From contig JAQFWX010000046.1 of assembly GCA_027605045.1 (NCBI GenBank), forward strand, positions 1 through 64,000: a stretch of 64,000 nucleotides of DNA, given 5' to 3'. The notes beneath the pieces are model-generated. The model searched no databases, had not been told where the DNA came from, and was given only the letters and a program-made list of their open reading frames with translations. The stretch comes from Phallus indusiatus (Eukaryota; Basidiomycota; Agaricomycetes; Phallales; Phallaceae). Positions 52,682 through 64,000 of this stretch are shown here, piece after piece; position 1 is the stretch's first letter; each line of letters starts with the position of its first letter. A program made the position numbers and the translations under genes.

Positions 52682-55600
52682 TTAATTTTGAGGATTTTGT
52701 GTCAGCTGAGGTGCGACGGAAGAAAGAAGTTGTTCCAGACGTGATACTCGAGTTTGTAAGTTTTCAAATTCAGCCCTTGTAGGTGCGCCATCTCTGGAAA
52801 AGAAAGTGCGTTATGGACCAAGGCTCAGTCATCGGTGAGGAAACCAGACAAAAACGATTAAATTTCTTACTTGGTTTCCATCACCGCCCATTTACAGTTA
52901 CTTTGATCCCCACGACGAGCGCAAGGCGTACATGGCTGAGCCCTATCGCATTTAATTTTTCTCCGCTTACACTCTAGACCAATTTTTTTTCAGTTTCAAG
53001 AGGAGAAACATAGTTTTTTTTTGAATCCACTCACCTGCGCAGCTCAAGGCAACTCTAGTTCGTCGCCTTTTCTTTGGTCGTCCGCCTTCGTCTGCTACAG
53101 CAAAGCCATCATCTTCCTCCAGATCGGGTTCCTCGCCGTCGTATAGCCATGGACCTCCAGGAGCCGACCGCGATATTGTTTGAGCTGGCGGAATTGACAC
53201 TGTCCGTGGACGCATCGAAGAGGACCCCGCGCCACCGCGAGGCTGCGGCAGGGATTCGGATGTTATTGTGGGAGAGGCGAGTGTCTCTCGTAAAGAAGGC
53301 AATGTTTTCTCTAGCGCGGGTGATAATGATATAGATGTTGTCGACGGCGTTGAATAAGAGGATGTAGCTTTTGAGGGTGGATTTGTATTTTGAACACGAA
53401 CGCCTTTCAAAATTCCAAACCGTCCTGCCGACGAAGAAGAACTGTGTGTAGATTCTGTCTGTTGTCAGGATTAGTGAAAACATACCACAAATCTAAGAGA
53501 AATGGGGGAGAAATTTTGTTTGCTTTACCATAATATTCTCATGCCTATTTTGCTCCTGCGTGGACAACCTTCTGCTATCATCTTGTCTGGAAGATTCTGG
53601 TCGTTGATATTCTGAAGTATATGACCGCTGTCTAAGGGTGTCTCTGTTCTCGGAACTTGGAGGCGTGCTAGAGGTGGACCGTCCATGAGACCTACTTTCC
53701 TGAGAATCTTGCTTGCCTCTCGGTATTTGTTGCCTATCGAAACTTGCAAGCCTTGCTGATGATGGATATGTCCCGACTCTATCGGCGGGACCCCTAGAAC
53801 GAGGGCGGCCATATGTCAATGGTGGTGGCAATGGTGATTGAGTTCTGTGATTCGGATGATCTGATGAATAGGTCGGTGCTTCGGAATAATTATGACTAGG
53901 TTCTTTAGCTAGCTCCTGTTGACGCTGATACGCCATTGTGCCTAGTAAGGTGGCGTTGGTACTGCTGTTACCCGATCTAGTCGCTGAAGTGTTCTGAAAA
54001 TAGGATCTGTCCGGTGAGCGGGATACGTGAGAGTGGTGAATTGGATCCTCAGCAGCACCCGATGATGGGCCCATTCTCTCCGGTGTTCTCGCTCGTGAAG
54101 CTTCATCTCGTCGATATGAACCACGAGTGCTTGAAGACATCATAATAGGAGTAGTTGAACCGCCGCTAGCTTGAGCTCCGCCCACCCAAGACTGCTTTTG
54201 TCGGTGCTCGCGATCACGATAGTCGCCGGAAATATTTGAAGGACTTGGTGATCTTGTCATGAATGATTCAGACGAATGCTGATTTTGAGGCACGCGATAT
54301 CTACGAGAGAGTTAAGGATAAAAAAAATGAGCGAAAGGGTGAACGTTTTTCTCTGGCCGAGTAACGGAATTGCAAACGAGCGAAAAATAGATTATAAAAT
54401 GGAAAAGAATAGCGAAAAAACAAACAAACAACGAAAACAAAACTAGGAAAGAGAATCACGTACGTTGGAACATGGGTTAGTGCTGAGGCAGATGATGAAC
54501 CCGAGACGGATTCGTTCCTCGCACGAGGTACGGAGGGCGTGGAAGAATTCTCTTCAACACGTGAAATAGAAGGAAGGGTATTAGAAGGTTTTGAAGATGT
54601 CGATGGACCTGCGATTAAACCGTCTTCTCGACTGCGATGAATAATGGCGATAGCGGACGTCGAGGGATAAGATGTGTAAGAATGATCTTCCTTGCTTTCC
54701 CGGGTTTGGGAGACAGGCAGAACAGATAGCTCAGCAGCCGAGCGACTCGTTCTTTTAGGTGATGATGATGAGCTGAGATAGACAGGTTCTTTATCTTTGT
54801 CCTGCGCAAATGAGGCCGGTGAGGTGGATGTAGTAGATGTGGACGTAGACGTGGATGCAGATGTGGAAACGAGGGTAGATGGTGGATGCATGAAGTCGAA
54901 GTCCCGACTGCCTCCAGCCCGGTTTTGACCTTTCCGGCCATCATCGTAGGTTGTTTCTGTTTCCCATATGCGTCCTCTAGTAGCTGACGACCCCCTATTA
55001 CTCAAGCCTGGACCAGTAAGTGAACTAGTTTCATAACTGGCTTCGCCCTCTTCTGTTCGCGTGTCAGAGGTAGGATAGTGGGAATACGAAGAAGGTCCGA
55101 GTTCCACCTCATTCACAGTGCGACCCTTGGCGGCGAATGGTCGCGCCACCCCTAAAATTTTTTTAAAAAAATAAGAAAATAAATGAGTTTAATTCTTGCA
55201 GTTCATCGCACAAGTTGTAATAGAGACAAATACCTTCAGATTTACCGGAGTGTTGTTGTTGCTGTTGTTGGTAAAGATAGGCGCGATGTGGACTGCTACT
55301 ACTTTGTTCTGAAGTTGGCGAAAACGTTACAGTTGACTTTGAACGCAAGTAAGGAAAAACTCTAGTGTGTATAAAGATAAGGACCATACACCATTGGAAT
55401 AGTTAGTACTTACTACTGCTTTCCTCTGACATCGCTGCCTGCACCTGCACGCTTGATGCAGTCTTCTCATGGCCCTCCTCAAACTCCTTTCTCCTTTGTC
55501 GCTTATTCTCAAGCTCGCGTCTTGATTGGTTATTTCTATTGGCCTGTGAGTCATCTTCGAATGAAGATGTATACGGTCTGTCTTGTATTTCTTCCGAACC

Positions 55601-55717
55601 ATCTCTGCTGTGTTCCATCTTTCCTCTTCCTCCCGTACCTGCACCCCCCTCCTGCTGCTTCTCTGGATTTGATAAACCGAAACCAAGAACACGTGATTTT
55701 TTTTCTGTTCCCGACAT
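52682..55717 (-). CDS. Zn(II)2Cys6 transcription factor with C-terminal DNA-binding domain
   Basis: Seven exons on the minus strand (55717-55414, 55359-55234, 55151-54464, 54300-53529, 53458-53035, 52973-52871, 52793-52682) join in phase to 842 residues. Most of the protein is Ser/Arg/Pro-rich and probably disordered, with a short poly-Q run near residue 137. A nuclear-localisation-like KKRRRTR lies next to the cluster. The Zn2Cys6 cluster itself is C770-x2-C773-x6-C780-x5-C786-x2-C789-x8-C798 (CAEC, KRRKIKC, CTPCARRG), split by an intron after the first cysteine. A leucine-heptad helix (LQTRVSRLEQLLSSV) follows, as the dimerisation coil normally does, and the protein then ends. The usual order has the cluster near the N-terminus with a regulatory domain after it; here it is at the extreme C-terminus, as in Ume6. 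No fungal-specific TF middle domain is visible. Start chosen at MSGTEKKSR, the first ATG of the frame. Confidence 0.88.
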
Positions 55718-58631
55718 TATTTTTATGTTCTTTCGAAAAAACAACAATGCGATCAGAGTTAATGAGCTCAGTGATTCGGTTAAAGCGTGAGGTGCATAAT
55801 CTGGGCCTCCGAAGAGGATGGTCGAGGAGAGTACAAAATAAAGGGGAAACGTCTGCCGAAGACTGGAAAACAGTTAGCACAAACGGCGGTGAGCGGCTTC
55901 ATAAGAAATAAACCCCCTCAACCGAAAGTGGAATGAGAAAACCACGGCAAACGGGTCATAAAAGCGTAAATCTAGACAAAAATAAAACAGCAATTATTAT
56001 TATTTATGCAAACAGATCGTGTAAATCCGAATCAACTCGAAGAAGTCACAGGTGCACCTTTCAGAAAAGAGTCAGTGTTCTATGAAAAGAACGGGCGGCA
56101 CGAAAACGATCCGCAAATGGGCTTTTCACTAAGAAAAAGGCGAAAAGTGTGGGAGTGTGGCTGACGAGGCTGACCAGATTGGCATTGAAGTGACGGGTGA
56201 CGGAACGGGACAACGTCCAAATTTGGATGTTTTCTAGTATTAAATATTTACCCAGAAATAATCATTATTAAAAATTATAGTTTTTCCTGCGAAAGCCTCT
56301 TCTCAAACCTTATCGTTAAGGAATGTTGAGCTTTTATGTTTTCCGATTTCTCCCATTGCAAAGCCTAATGACTTTCAGTGCTCAATGACAGCTAATTGGA
56401 AAATAAAAACATAATTTTATGCTGTCGTCGCCCAGAAATCGTTATCGGCGACGTTATCATGCACGGGCCCGGTTGCGGTAGATTATTCTCGCTAACGAGA
56501 CTTGCGTTGAACCGACCCTATGTATACCATTTGAAGGAATATTCTCGGCGTTTTAAAAGGAGCCTCAATAGACCTTTAGTGCAAACATTCAAATGCGAAA
56601 AGACAGTATAATCAGTATCGAAAGTTACATCGAAGAATTACACGTATACTATCCGTCAAGATCGATGGCAATATATAAGGAATATGAATAATGCAAATCG
56701 CGATAAAATTTTTTGAATAACTTTCGGCTTCTTGAAACTCAAATTAGGATTTAGAATTCCCGTATCCCCGTTTATCCCCGTGTCCGAGGTCCGTGTACGT
56801 CAAAAAGGGAAAAGCAGAACGGAAACGAGAAGAAAATTGATATCACCATAAAGTTAGTGCCCAAATAGCCTGTATCGAAGCCAAATTGTCAGCCTAAAGC
56901 TATCGTCTGGCAATTATATGTGCCAAGAAGGGAAAGAAAAGGAGACTAACAGGGAACTCAGGAGCCCAGGCGTGGAGCTCAAGGTCTCCGAATCGGAAAC
57001 AAGACCTAAGGGGCAAGTATGGATAAACGAAGAGCTCCAACAAGCTGATCGGATCAATTTGGGATCGCATTTAAAAGTCTATAGATATAAAACAAAGCAC
57101 GAATAGAGGCGAAAGGGCACAAACTCTCGTGTACCTTTTGGTCTTATGCGTAGAAGTGATCAGACGGACCCGATCGTTTAATCGCTTCAGGATCAATGAA
57201 AACAATGTGAATGAAGTTTCAGTGTGAGTTTTGGGCAATGCTATTGAAACTTTAATTGTAGCGGAGGAATTAGGAAAGTAATCTTCTTTGTCTTGCAATG
57301 TATGCAAGACTGTATCTGTATTTAAAAAATCGGCCGGACTCCGGAAAGCATTGCGGCTACGGGAAAAGATTTATGCCAGGATTTCCGTGAGTCCGCTGCG
57401 GCTGACTGCTACGGTGGTACCTATGCCAGTGAATTGGAGTATCCGGAGATAATCCCACGTGGTGAACAGGATCAAGGGAAATGTCCCTGCGATTGAATTT
57501 TTGAGTTTCAGAATGGCGTGTCACATGCGCATGTGCTCAATTCATAGCGCGCAACGCAATAGATATCACCTGTTCAAACTTTCATTCAATTCGCGGGTTT
57601 AACGATAACCAATCCAAGCAAACATACTAATATATTTGAATAAAGTCACGAGGAATCCTTTCGTGTATTGAATGAAAAAAAAAGGTACGTGTTTTATTTC
57701 CGGCATTACCGAGATGCTTGGAGCCTTTAATTGAGAACAACGCTGAGAGGAAATTCTTCCGCGATAGATCCCGAAAGAAATGAGCGCAATACTCCGGTAT
57801 TTGCTTGTACATAACTCAAGATGAGCCTCACCGATAGGAACTTCCTTCTCAGCTCAGTCACGCGGAAAACGGAGAGGCGCGAGAAGCCGACCAAACAAGT
57901 AACACAAGACTCAGATGGGATGAGACTATATATCCCTAAGATAAACTACTGGCTCACCATTAATACACTTCTTTTTTTGCCAGCGAAACTCCACAGTCAT
58001 TCACCTTAGTCTTCTGTGAGAAACAATCATTTTTTCAGCTTCTATGGCCTAACCCCTAATAGCACCCGCCGCGCGAAAGCAGAATCAAATTCCAGATGCA
58101 TGTGAACCTTCGTCATACCTGATTCAGTCCCCGATCCTCATTAATCATATAGTCAGTTTTTCCCTTCTCACCCAGCTTCTTGACGGATTTCTGGGAACCT
58201 ATTCCCGGCTCTATATAGTAAGTATAGGTTCCACCAGGTCAGGGCATACTCAGTTATAGTTATTTATGTGTATGGTCAGCGATCTCTGGTGCGAACATCT
58301 GTCCTAACCACATTTTCAGACTAACTAGTGTCGGCGCCAGACGGTAATGAAAATGCCTTCTATAAGAATTCCATTTTCTACATTGACATGGCAGTGATTA
58401 GCCGAATGGTTCAAAGGGTTTGTCCTTTGAGAACTTTGAATCAACCAATCATATCGAGACGATAATGGACTAGCCGGATGTCGCATGATTTCGAGTTAGC
58501 CGGCGTAGTAAAAGTCAACAGTCCACAACGTTTGGCCTTCTGCTTCATCGCTGAGCGATTCCAACTTCCTCCTATTGACATTTGTATAGGATAGCTAAGC
58601 TCTAAAAGTAACTCAGAAACTGCCTAAGACA
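55718..58631. other. 2.9 kb intergenic region
   Basis: Short frames at 56396-56611 (+), 56918-57106 (+), 57071-57307 (-), 57627-57812 (-) and 57821-58009 (+) have no domains and little to support them. No RNA gene was recognised. Confidence 0.45.
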
Positions 58632-60247
58632 ATGACTGGCATCCAAAAATACTTCACCTTGCCAGATGGAGCGAAGCTCGCTTATGACCTACACGGTGGA
58701 AAACATCTTAACAAAAAAGGGGCCATACCATTAATTCTTATCGGAGGTGTCAGTACAACCAAAGTCGACTGGGCACGGCTAATACCCGAACTCAGTAAAA
58801 CACGAGCTGGTAAGGCTTCTTCCTTTTCATTTGTGTTAATATCATGCAAACGTCACGCTGCATTTCCATAAGTTTTAACATTTGATCATAGGTTCGAATT
58901 TTTTCTTCGTTTTATCGTTACCATTAATGTAGCTAATGTGTCTCAGAGGAATTGGACTGTCAACGAATTCTAACTCGGTTAATGGCGATGAGCTTAGTAT
59001 CGAATCAACAGCATGTGATTTGTCTGCTCTCATTCAAAGCTTTGGGTGGCAGCAAGTCGATATCCTTGGGATATCAATGGGCGGTGAGTTGATTAACTAA
59101 CACCACGTTGTGTATGATCCGTTGCTATACCTGTTCAATACTAGGCGTCATTCTACAGCAACTATTACTTTTTCACAGACACCCTACTACCCCTAGGGAA
59201 TTACCTTTCCGTGTGCATCGAGCCATCCTGAGTGCCACATTTGCATCTCCCCTAGAGGATATTTCGGATTTCCAGCGTGAGAGGTTTGATCAAGCGTTAA
59301 CGGACGAGCAGAAGAAAGCACTTGCACGTCCCTTTCTTGAAGCTTCATTGGGACCTAAATGGCTTGCTTTACCAGAGAATCAAGGAAGGTTTGACGTGTG
59401 GTTGAATAATTCCATAATAAACAGGTCTGTTCAAAATTGCCTTCGCTTCATACGGCTTGGACTAATGTTGAAGCTAGACCATACCGGACCATAAGTAAGT
59501 CTTTCTACATCCCATTCAACACAATCTTTGAGAATTTTTTTTTTTTTTTTTTTTGGTTGAGCCTTTATGGCTATCGACAATGTATCTAATACACATCTAA
59601 TACACCTCGGTAGCCGGCATTGTGAATATGGATTTGAAACCATCATATAATTTAATCAACCGAGAGGAGAATGCATTTACGCACACCAGTTTACACTGGT
59701 AGTGTGGGACTCAATTACAATACCCACTAAACTCCTCTCCCAGGCGGTACAAACTGCTAGGCAGTGTGTTCGGGGGTATTCGAACTCTCGTCCGTATGAA
59801 GGCTTTCTCTGGTGACTAATCAGAGTAGGCCCCCGCAGTGGAACCGCTCATCCACCGCACCCCCCAATCTTTGAGAATTTCGCCAGTCAGACAGCGCAAA
59901 ATGGTATATTGTTTTGAAGATTACTCTTCTATGAGGACGGTTTGACAAACTTAATTTTTCAGATCACGCAATTCTCTTTCGTTGATTCCCTGAAGTACAT
60001 CGAACCGAGCACTCAGATTCTCGTAATTCACGGATTGGACGACGTTATTGCACCATTTTGCAACGCAGAAGAAATTCTCCGCGCATGTCCTCAATCGAGG
60101 CTAGTGTCCATAGGTTCCAGACGAGGTCAAGTGCCTAGTTATGGCTTTGGTCATTTATGGCATGAATACTTTGATGTAAACGTCTGGGTTGGGGTGCTGG
60201 AGTCATTTTTGGACGATGAATCTCTTGTCGTTGAAGCCCGGCTTTGA
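58632..60247 (+). CDS. Alpha/beta-hydrolase family protein, intron interrupted by a SINE
   Basis: Exons 58632-58809, 58873-58891 (19 nt), 58947-59083 and from 59145 join in phase. The product begins MTGIQKYFTLPDGAKLAYDL and contains LILIGG (oxyanion region), VLTFDHRGIGLS, the nucleophile elbow LGISMGG with Ser, a cap region, HGLDDVIAPF with the acid Asp, and the likely catalytic His in GFGHLWHEYF. It should be a small-substrate esterase or hydrolase of the haloperoxidase/epoxide-hydrolase-like group; the substrate is unknown. The exon ending near 59494 (...RPYRT or ...LDHTGP) and the last exon (from 59963, ITQFSFVDSLKYIEP) are separated by an intron of about 470 nt that contains a SINE. I could not make that junction in frame, so the gene may be damaged or have an extra small exon. 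It is convergent with the channel gene 160 bp away. Confidence 0.75.
59538..59865 (-). mobile_element. tRNA-derived SINE with 15-bp target-site duplication
   Basis: Read on the minus strand, the element starts GGGGGTGCGGTGGATGAGCG, with a tRNA A-box-like region, and continues to a B-box-like GAGTTCGAATACCCC about 75 bases on. A non-tRNA body follows and it ends in a 17-base poly-A tail, seen on the plus strand as T at 59538-59554. It is flanked by a perfect 15-bp duplication, AATCTTTGAGAATTT, at 59523-59537 and 59866-59880. This is the complete signature of a LINE-mobilised SINE. It lies antisense in an intron of the hydrolase gene. Parental tRNA: the TGGATGAGCGGTT core looks like a Leu/Ser-type tRNA, but that is not certain. 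Confidence 0.88.
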
Positions 60248-60408
60248 AAGGATCGCGACTGCACTCTCCTCACCGGATGGCTAGTGTTTCGTCTCATGTT
60301 CTAGAAAATTTTGAACTTGCCTCGAGTGTTTAATATAGGCTCGGACGTTATACATTTGAAATTGCAATTACTAGACAATATTCGTGTATGTATATCAAAT
60401 ACAGCCTA
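60248..60408. other. Convergent 3' intergenic region
   Basis: About 160 bp between the hydrolase stop and the channel stop. Confidence 0.6.
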
Positions 60409-63400
60409 TCAAACTGTTGCCGACGTCGTCTCTCGATTTGGATCATGATCATACTCGTTGCTGCTGCTATGCCAGAAGAACCATTTCCACCACGACGGTC
60501 GTTTATACAGCCTTTCCCACATTCGTTTCTCCTTAACCTCGCGCTGGACTCTTTGTGCAGCGTACTGTTGCTCCTCTGCTACAACTTCGCTCAGCACGGC
60601 TTCACCTAACGATACCGAGTTTCCTGCATTTTGATCCGCTGATACGTCCCCAGCTAAGGCTGTCGATAACGGTGACGCCAAATGAAATGATCCCCTCAAT
60701 GGTGCATTTTCGGCTTGCAAGTCCGGTTCATGTACTGGATCGTGAGTCCAAGAGCGCAGTCTTGGGTGCTGTGAACGACTGGAACCAGAAGCAACGGCAT
60801 TCTCCAGCGACAAAACGTTATGCAAATCCCGGCTATTGATTAACCTCTGCTTGCTATTATTACCTTTTACCACCGCCATTAATTTGTAACTATGGGGAAT
60901 ATTGTTCTCCTTTTCGTTGAGCGCGTTGACACGCGCAGCTAGTACTGAGGACATTGAAATATTCTCCATTCCCGTATATTCTCGTTGCGGTCGGAACTTG
61001 CTGCTACTGCTTCGTGTTCGAGAGGAATCAATGCGAAGTGGAGGTCTCTTGGGATTGTCTTCGCCGCCACTGGTGTCACTCGGTGTAATCGGCGACATTG
61101 GCGGAGAATCTGTGAGCCGGCCATGGTTTCTACCACCACCACCACCACCACCACCTTCTCCTTTTGTCTCTTCTGTTTCTTCTTCTTCTAACCACCGATC
61201 TAATTTTTCGCCAAGACTATCGGAACTTCTGAGAGAGACATGTAAATCGATCGTATCGTCGAGATCTAAGATGCCAAACGGATTGCGCGGCAGCCATAAA
61301 ACATTGTCCACCGGCGTACGATAAAAGGGATTGTCATATGGTTGATCTAGATCGGGGGAATCATCCCAGTGAGGAAAAACGGGGTGAGGTGTCACAATTA
61401 GAGAACGGCTAGTAGACCGCTGTCGGTCGTTCTGCACGGTTACAGGTGGTGGTAGCAGTGATGATGTGGGATCAGCTTGAGATTCTTCGGCTAGAGGTTG
61501 TTTACCGTCATTATTGGACAACGCGTTCTTTTCAGGCTGAGGTTGAAACGGGTTAACGGGCCTGTGAATATTAAATTGCCGACGGGGAGGGTAGGACGCA
61601 TAATTGAGTTGAACACCTCTCGGAAACTCCTTCCATGTCATGAATTGACCCGGCAGTGTCAGATTCCCTTTTTGGGATGGTTCAAAGGTATGGTTGTGCT
61701 CGTCATTCTCTTTAGAAGAATTCCGAACTAGTGGGGTAATTCCCGAAAGATTAGCGTTACGCCTGTTGTCGTCATTGAAGATGGCTTCTTCGGCTTTATC
61801 TCCCTCCGCAAATTTGATACGACAAAGTCGCGTGACGCTGGGAAAATTGTCTTACATTAGTTATTGTACGAGAATTCGCGTTGATTGATGTGCGTACACA
61901 AGTTTCGTGAATACGGTGAGCACCAACAGAATACCAATCAAGGCTGCTTCAGGAGTTTCTTTCAATACGACCAAAAATGCGAGAAAAACAACCTTAATAC
62001 ATGTTGAATCAGAAAGATATACCGGGAGACATTTGTTTCGACATACATGGGCAAGGATCAAACCATCCAGTGAGAATCGTATCATCCGGATCAATAGTAT
62101 TTTACCATTATTTTCGTAAGATCGTGAATAAACGTGTAGGAGCTGAAGGGATAAATAGGTAATTGAAACAAGTGCTAACGAGTTATACACACCTGATGTT
62201 TTACAATAACTGATACAACTCGCTAAGTCAAAAACAACGGAGCCGGGTAACACATACACACGCACCTGATTCGACACAAAAATACACCAATGCAAAGGGT
62301 ATCACGAGTGGGTTGAGTAAAGAGAAAAGTAGGACAATAGTGACTACTAATAAATGATTGGGGAGCCAGTCTGTCATCAAAGTGAGTGATGTAGAAACTT
62401 AGGGGTTGGGAGGAGCGACTTGCAATAGTAGTTGAAAGTACGAGGATGAATACCTTCAGCTCTTCTTCGAAGTGTATTTGACACTTTGGTAGATGGGTAA
62501 ACGATGAGGGGGAGCTGCGATAATGGGGTGAGTGTAGTATGGAATATGATTTTCGTTTCCTTGTACGTACACCGACTTAGGGGTAGGGTTGTTAGTATAT
62601 TGTGAATAAAAGGGCAAGGTATAGACTTACAAAGGCCGAGTTCAAGGAATCCGTGAACGGCTGTTTGAAGGATTACTTCAAGAATAATGAGTCAAGTTCT
62701 CCACGAGACAAATACAAAGTCAACACATACACCATCTGGGAACAATTAGTGAGAAGAAAAAATCTATTTATGAAGATATAATGACTTACCCGACATAAAA
62801 AGGACCAGCAATGGGAAAGCTACTAGCAATAACAGGAATAAAATCCACACTATGTTTGAAGAATTGCAAAAAAGATTCAAGAGCACCGACTCCGACGCAG
62901 AAAAATATCAATAAATTGCACACGAGAAATTTCCAATATCGAATCATAATGGTATCGTGGAGTTTGCTGAACGTGACAATCGTGTGGCCCTTTTTGCCTA
63001 TCAAAAATAGCAGAACGGGTATTAAGATAGTGAGAAGGGAGAAGATTATTGTAGGGAGTAAAGAAGATATCGCTTCTTTGTCGTCTGGATGTTTGTCGAA
63101 GTATTTTTGCTAGTTAATGGGTTCAGTTATACGATGTTCAATGAAGGTAGGGCAATTAGCACGAACTAGACCGGGTATGACTATGCTTAGGTTTTGAATA
63201 TTCACCAGACCAATGAGCAGCGAAATCTAAAAATTGAGATGTGAGTAGGAAATTGATTCAAAGAGTGAGATGGGGTATACAGGTATTATCCAAGAGAGTG
63301 TGAATCCCTAGGAATCCGTACTTTCAGAATGATGAGATAAGGCGACATTGTACGCAAAGACTCACCAAACTCCCGCGTCAATCACCCAATCCTTGATGAA

Positions 63401-64000
63401 CTAAAGAAGAAAGAGGCGTTTATTGGGAATATAAAGGATGTGAAGCAAAAAACATACTTCACCCGTGAACGAGCTCTTCATAATCCTAGCCCAATCAAGA
63501 TCCCGTACATCAGGAGCCGGCACGACTAAACAAGCCAACGGATTACGTGGATGAGCTTGCAAGAATTTAGTAGCTCGTTTCGCATCTTCGATTTTGGAGA
63601 AAGTGACGAATGCAGTAGAAGTAGGCTGATAGTCTTCTATTGGGCGAGATTTGTCGTCGTGGATGAGAGTAGTTAGATATCCTAGCCGCGTTGTGTAGTA
63701 ATCTATTTCTGGGACAGCTTTGCCGAGGAAGAGCTTGTTAAGACGGATGAGAGGTTGATACGGGTCCAGATATGATGGAGGAAGACTATGTAAGGCTTCC
63801 CATATTGTACCATGAGTCTGATTCGAACAGCTCTTTCCTAGTGCCTCGGAAGTGAGATCATCTGTCTCAAAATCTTCCACCTCTTTAGCCTTCCGAAACC
63901 CGGGAAGTTTGAGTAAAAACTGTTTCACGTGTCTAAAGCCGGTCAAAACGGAATTGACAGGCTGTGGGGATGACGACGGAACACGAAATTGCTTTACAAA
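60409..64000 (-). CDS. CSC1/OSCA/TMEM63-type calcium-permeable channel (DUF221), 5' end outside window
   Basis: The gene runs off the right edge; the first exon seen is 64000-63458 and the last 61837-60409. The order fits the family: a cytosolic RRM-like domain (LTTLIHDDKSRPIEDYQPTS, TAFVTFSKIEDAKRATKFLQ), then DLDWARIMKSSFTGE and FIKDWVIDAGVW entering the 7-TM channel block, and membrane segments such as FIPVIASSFPIAGPFYVG and FLVCNLLIFFCVGVGAL. Last comes a long cytosolic tail of about 470 residues rich in Ser/Pro with a poly-Gly run (GEGGGGGGGGRN). Members conduct Ca2+ or other cations in response to osmotic or mechanical stress, at the plasma membrane or endomembranes. Introns through 61.84-63.46 kb are short and numerous and were not all fixed. 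The N-terminal TM helices lie beyond 64000. Confidence 0.85.

Noticed and set aside
55453..55911. Plus-strand 150-codon frame
   Set aside because: Antisense to the first exon of the Zn2Cys6 gene; its composition mirrors that exon.
58395..58475. tRNA-like sequence (AGCCGAATGGTTCAAAGG)
   Set aside because: No cloverleaf can be drawn and there is no B box at the right distance.

Overview
The window starts at a chromosome end (0.2 kb of TTTAGGG-type telomere repeat) and runs inward through subtelomere into ordinary gene space. The organism looks like a filamentous basidiomycete, probably an Agaricomycete. Nearly every gene is split by 47-80 nt introns, some exons are tiny, and the recognisable genes (CCL2-like lectin, GPI-type cupredoxin, Axl2-like cadherin-fold protein, polyamine-type MFS transporter, OSCA/CSC1 channel, GATA and Zn2Cys6 factors) fit that group. 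All calls come from reading the sequence; no database search was run.

Layout. 1-13 kb is repeat territory: telomere, a ~33-bp minisatellite, degenerate ~150-170 bp tandem repeats, a 19-bp minisatellite, two copies of an AGCGGAGAG-rich repeat, a 5'-truncated and frameshifted non-LTR retrotransposon (endonuclease remnant, RT, RNase H) with a poly-A tail, and two solo LTRs. Each LTR is 396 bp, begins TGTCAGGGTACG, ends CCCTAACA and has a perfect 5-bp target duplication. 13-18 kb holds gene remnants: a Cys/His-finger fragment like the tail of subtelomeric RecQ-type helicases and a broken WD40 gene. 18-27 kb is mostly unassigned, apart from a cupredoxin gene at 21.3-22.1 kb.

From 27 kb on there is a normal gene order: GATA factor 1 (+), 3-ketoacyl-CoA thiolase (+), class III aminotransferase (-), Axl2-like membrane protein (+), dynein light chain (-), Fic/DOC pseudogene (+), CCL2-like lectin (-), DHA1 MFS transporter (+), secreted double-psi beta-barrel protein (-), GATA factor 2 (-), a Zn2Cys6 factor with its DNA-binding domain at the C-terminus (-), an alpha/beta-hydrolase carrying a SINE in an intron (+), and a CSC1/OSCA channel (-) running off the right end.

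There is no evident metabolic gene cluster. Thiolase (beta-oxidation) and the aminotransferase are convergent neighbours. Aminotransferase/Axl2 and dynein light chain/Fic are divergent pairs that could share promoters. The best leads are the telomere type, the LTR pair, the SINE with its 15-bp duplication, the AGCGGAGAG element, the two related GATA fingers and the decaying Fic and WD40 genes. No clearly new multi-gene system was found.
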